This document shows positions 13,837-15,978 of a stretch of DNA of 15,978 bases, piece by piece. The stretch comes from an uncultured Oscillospiraceae bacterium (GTDB taxonomy: Bacteria > Bacillota > Clostridia > Oscillospirales > Oscillospiraceae). Under the pieces are notes generated by a model, which was not told the origin of the DNA, did not search any database, and saw only the letters and a list, made by a program, of their open reading frames with translations. Location: assembly GCA_934661715.1 (NCBI GenBank), contig CAKUJL010000009.1, positions 1 through 15,978 on the forward strand. Reading direction: 5' to 3'. Within the stretch, counting starts at the first letter, position 1. Every line of letters begins with the position of its first letter. The translations under genes and the position numbers were made by a program.

Positions 13837-14849
13837 GGCGTTTCCTCCGTTCCCAGATAAAATGCCCAGCTCATGAGGATCGACTCGCGGTTTTCGCTTG
13901 CCCAGCCGACGTCGTAGCTGACCTGTGCAATTCTGCCGAAGGGCGGAAGCGTCCCGTCCGTCTGCAAGTCTCCCCGCACCGAACGGCGGCAGAACCGCTC
14001 CTGCAAAAGCTTCTGCACGTCCTCGCTCACCGTAAAGTCGACGAAAAGTTTCGCGTTTTCCTCGTGCGCCGCGCCCTTTAAGATCGCGCTGCCGTCGGGC
14101 ACGCAGCTCGTGCCGTCTGAGGGGTAGACCATCACCAGCTCGTCTCCGGCAGCAATGCGGCGGCTGGCCGTCTCCTCGAGCGTCACACCGGCAAACGCCT
14201 GTCCGCCCGCAACGGCCGACAAAACCGCGCCGGAGGAATCGAGCTGCCGTCCGTCGAGATTGTCGGCAAAGGCCTTCAGAATATCGTCCGTTTCGCCGTC
14301 CAGCGCACAGAGCATCGTCACCAGCGCCGTATAGCTCGAGCCGGAGACGGAAGGGTCCGCGAAGGCGATCTTGCCCTTCAGCTCCGGGCGAAGCAGGTCC
14401 TTCCAGCCGGTAATTTCCCCGGCGCGGACAAGCTTCGGATTGTAGACAAAGACCAGCGGCAGAGACGAAAACGGCGTCCAGATATCGTCCTTCGCGCGGT
14501 ACTGCGGCAGAATTTCGTCCGCGCTATTGCACGTGTAGGCCGCAAAAAGCGAGCTATAGGACTCGAGGCTCTCCACGCCGCCGCCAAACATCACGTCCGC
14601 CTGCGGGGCCTCCTTCTGCGACGCCAGCTTTTCCAGAAGCTCATTGGAGCCGCCTTCGACCACCGTCACCCACACGCCCGTCCGCGCTTCAAATTCCTTC
14701 ACGACCGGCTGCCACACCTCTTTTTTGTGCGACGTGTATAAAACCAGCCGCTGCGCCTCGTCAGGGGCATAGTCCGGCTGCTCCTGAGAAGCCGCACAGC
14801 CCGTCAGCAGCAAAAACAGCAGCAGTATTGTCATCCATCGTTTTTTCAT
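13833..14849 (-). CDS. Solute-binding lipoprotein, AfuA/HptA/PgtC-like, first gene of a sensor operon
   Basis: 338 residues from the ATG at 14847-14849, with AGGA eight bases upstream. The signal sequence MKKRWMTILLLFLLLTGC has a clear lipobox (LLTG/Cys18). The mature part is a family 1 extracellular binding protein of the iron/phosphosugar class: LVLYTSHKKEVWQPVVKEFE, then ADVMFGGGVESLE, then LVFVYNPKLV and GWKDLLRPELKGKIAFADP. The AfuA-type members bind ferric iron or hexose phosphates. There is no permease or ATPase in the operon; the two following genes are a kinase and a response regulator, each overlapping by 4 bp. So I infer a sensing rather than a transport role, as in HptA or PgtC. 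The ligand cannot be read from the sequence. Its natural promoter may lie far upstream, beyond two inserted repeats. Confidence 0.9.
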   Translation of the reverse strand: MKKRWMTILLLFLLLTGCAASQEQPDYAPDEAQRLVLYTSHKKEVWQPVVKEFEARTGVWVTVVEGGSNELLEKLASQKEAPQADVMFGGGVESLESYSSLFAAYTCNSADEILPQYRAKDDIWTPFSSLPLVFVYNPKLVRAGEITGWKDLLRPELKGKIAFADPSVSGSSYTALVTMLCALDGETDDILKAFADNLDGRQLDSSGAVLSAVAGGQAFAGVTLEETASRRIAAGDELVMVYPSDGTSCVPDGSAILKGAAHEENAKLFVDFTVSEDVQKLLQERFCRRSVRGDLQTDGTLPPFGRIAQVSYDVGWASENRESILMSWAFYLGTEETP

Positions 14850-14876
14850 AAGCAGTGTCCTATCGTGTTTCTTCTA

Positions 14877-15036
14877 GGGTGTATCTGAAAACTCCCAATG
14901 TGACCGGCAGCGAGGAGTTTTTGCGCTGAGCAAGACATTTTTCCGCAGGAATACTGACGTATTTCAAGGAAAAATGGCGCGGCGCAGCGTGAAAAGACCC
15001 GCTGTCCGGGTGCGTTGGGAGTTTTCAGATACACCC
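14877..15036. mobile_element. 160-bp MITE with 22-bp terminal inverted repeats and TA duplications
   Basis: The termini are identical 22-bp inverted repeats (14877-14898 and 15015-15036) beginning GGGTGTATCTGAAAACTCCC. Each end is flanked by TA (14875-14876 and 15037-15038). TA duplication is the mark of IS630/Tc1-mariner type transposition. The interior has nested perfect inverted repeats, CATTTTTCC (14936-14944) with GGAAAAATG (14968-14976), and inside them AATAC-TGAC-GTATT (14950-14963). The whole element can thus fold into one long hairpin. It encodes no transposase; a 62-codon open frame across it is not convincing as a gene. Confidence 0.85.
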
Positions 15037-15047
15037 TAAGGGTTTTT

Positions 15048-15234
15048 CCGCACCAAAGGCCCCTTTGTGTAAAGGGGGCTGTCAGCGAAGCTGACTGAGG
15101 GATTGTGCGGTAGGCAGTGGCAAATTACCAATTACGTCCGGCGACCAGCGTTCAATCCCCTCAGTCGCCTTCGGCGCCAGCTCCCCTTGCCGCAAGGGGA
15201 GCCTTGAGAGGTGCGGTGCTCCCCTTTGGTGCGG
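15048..15234. repeat. 187-bp palindromic intergenic repeat, element C
   Basis: Perfect outer arms CCGCACCAAAGG (15048-15059) and CCTTTGGTGCGG (15223-15234) enclose inner arms that also pair: GGGGGCTGTCAGCGAAGCTG with the complementary stretch around CAGTCGCCTTCGGCGCCAGC, and GAGGGATTG with CAATCCCCTC. Both arms carry local hairpins (CCCCTTTGTGTAAAGGGG; CTCCCCTTGCCGCAAGGGGAG). The tip is about 55 nt. It lies 12 bp from the MITE. No gene is seen in it. Confidence 0.75.
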
Positions 15235-15268
15235 CGCTCATCTTTGGAGTTCCCATAATATTGTCCTA

Positions 15269-15277
15269 ATTATAACA
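15269..15277 (-). promoter_or_regulatory. Extended -10 facing the sensor operon
   Basis: On the minus strand TGTTATAAT (15269-15277) has a consensus TATAAT with a correctly placed TG. The -35 position 17 bp upstream (TGAAAA, 15292-15297) is weak. It is the best leftward promoter in the 590-bp gap, but is about 420 bp from the lipoprotein start, with the MITE and element C in between. Confidence 0.45.
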
Positions 15278-15301
15278 CACCGGGGGCTTCCTTTTCATCC
15301 A

Positions 15302-15326
15302 ATATCACAAAAATATCAGAGAATCA
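15302..15326 (+). promoter_or_regulatory. ATATCA direct repeats, candidate AraC-type regulator site
   Basis: ATATCA occurs at 15302-15307 and 15313-15318, exactly 11 bp apart, followed by GAATCA (15321-15326). Repeats one helical turn apart suit an AraC-type regulator. A TAAAAT (15373-15378) downstream could be the -10 of the gene at 15440. It lacks a recognisable -35, as is common at activator-dependent promoters. Confidence 0.35.
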
Positions 15327-15439
15327 CAACAAAGCGCAGGATCGTCCCCTGTTCTTTTGTGCAAATGGCCGGTAAAATAAAGATATCCGGACGGCAGGAA
15401 TTGCCGTCAAAAGGGAAAATTTTATAGGAGGAACCAAAC

Positions 15440-15978
15440 GTGAAAAAGATTCTTGCATTCCTGCTTGCAGTCTCCATGATTCTGGCGATGGCCGCCTGCG
15501 CAGCCGCTCCCGCCCAGACCACCACGGAAACCGCACAGACCGAGACCGCCGCGACCGAAACCGCCGCGGAAGAAACCGCCACCGAAGAGGCCGCTGAGCC
15601 CGCTGCTCCCGCTGAGGAAGAAAACCTCACCGAGACCCAGAAGATCATCAAGGAAGCCGAAGGCATGACGCTCGAAGAGCTGGCCAAGAAGGCCATCGAA
15701 GAGTCCAACGGCAAGATGTTCTACGGCGTCGGCAACTCCAGCCGCGGCAAGAGCGCTCTTCCGCTCTTCATCGAATACCTTCAGACCATCGACCCCAGCT
15801 ACTCGATGGAGTTCGAATGGCAGCAGCCCAAGAACAACAAGATCTTCGATCAGCTGACCGCTGACTCCCTGAAGGACACCGGCACGTTCGCCATGACCCT
15901 CATTCAGGACGGCAACCAGATCGAAAGCAAGATGGTCCAGACCGGCATCCTCGACACCTTCATCCCGAAGGATTGGGC
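15440..15978 (+). CDS. Lipoprotein, probable ABC-transporter substrate-binding protein, cut by window end
   Basis: An open frame starts at the GTG at 15440 with TAGGAGG at 15425-15431 and runs off the right edge after 179 codons. The signal peptide KKILAFLLAVSMILAMAAC ends in a lipobox with Cys20. A low-complexity linker of Thr, Glu and Ala (about 21-62, for example TETAATETAAEETATEEAAE) follows, as is common in clostridial lipoproteins. The folded part begins near residue 63 (TETQKIIKEAEGMTLEELAKKA) and contains KMFYGVGNSSRGKSALPLFIEYL and DQLTADSL, consistent with a periplasmic-type binding fold. I cannot name the ligand. Codon use is strongly biased to C-ending codons, suggesting high expression. 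It is transcribed away from the sensor operon and is a likely target of its regulator, perhaps the start of a transporter operon. Confidence 0.8.
   Translation, partial: MKKILAFLLAVSMILAMAACAAAPAQTTTETAQTETAATETAAEETATEEAAEPAAPAEEENLTETQKIIKEAEGMTLEELAKKAIEESNGKMFYGVGNSSRGKSALPLFIEYLQTIDPSYSMEFEWQQPKNNKIFDQLTADSLKDTGTFAMTLIQDGNQIESKMVQTGILDTFIPKDW

Noticed and set aside
14846..15034. A 62-codon minus-strand open frame spanning the MITE
   Set aside because: It covers the terminal repeats and the hairpin interior, and has no ribosome site or domain; such frames arise whenever the element is copied.
11189..15234. A CRISPR array or integron formed by the palindromic repeats
   Set aside because: The repeats are single, kilobases apart, unequal in sequence and length, with no regular spacers and no cas or integrase genes.

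Overview
The window looks like chromosome from a GC-rich, Gram-positive anaerobe of the Clostridia, most likely an Oscillospirales gut bacterium. This rests on strong AGGAGG-type ribosome sites, GTG and TTG starts, sigma-A promoters often with a TG extended -10, Firmicutes-type families (YitT, YczE, YdjI-like SPFH, DUF3786, YesM/YesN-type two-component system), and intergenic palindromes of a kind I associate with that order. The taxonomic call is inference. I see no rRNA, tRNA, CRISPR array, phage or complete insertion sequence.

Left part (1-5072): a truncated DUF819 membrane protein on the minus strand with a clear promoter and two inverted repeats upstream. Next comes a metallo-beta-lactamase-fold hydrolase (minus), divergent from an ABC-F ATPase (plus) whose second ATPase site lacks the usual Walker A lysine and Walker B glutamate. 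A small coiled-coil protein (minus) is divergent from a DUF3786 protein (plus).

Middle (5073-11180, plus strand): a three-gene membrane-stress-like operon encodes an SPFH protein with three zinc ribbons, a zinc-ribbon protein with a C-terminal membrane anchor, and a secreted/anchored TPM-domain protein. They resemble Bacillus subtilis YdjI, YdjG and YdjH, but no PspA gene is present. The operon is preceded by a good ECF-sigma-type promoter (GGAAC-N16-CGTC). It ends in a large palindromic repeat that supplies the terminator. Two membrane proteins of the YczE and YitT families and a histidine phosphatase follow, the last two each with their own promoter.

Right part (11190-15978): a minus-strand operon with 4-bp stop/start overlaps encodes a solute-binding lipoprotein, a YesM/LytS-type sensor kinase and an AraC-type response regulator, with no permease. 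This matches the layout of three-component nutrient sensors such as HptA-HptS-HptR or PgtC-PgtB-PgtA. A divergent lipoprotein gene (GTG start, cut by the window end) begins at 15440 and is the obvious candidate target. The 590-bp space between the two operons holds a 160-bp MITE with TA duplications, a 187-bp palindromic repeat, a perfect TATAAT facing the sensor operon, and ATATCA direct repeats one helical turn apart. The two repeats appear to have inserted into the leader of the sensor operon.
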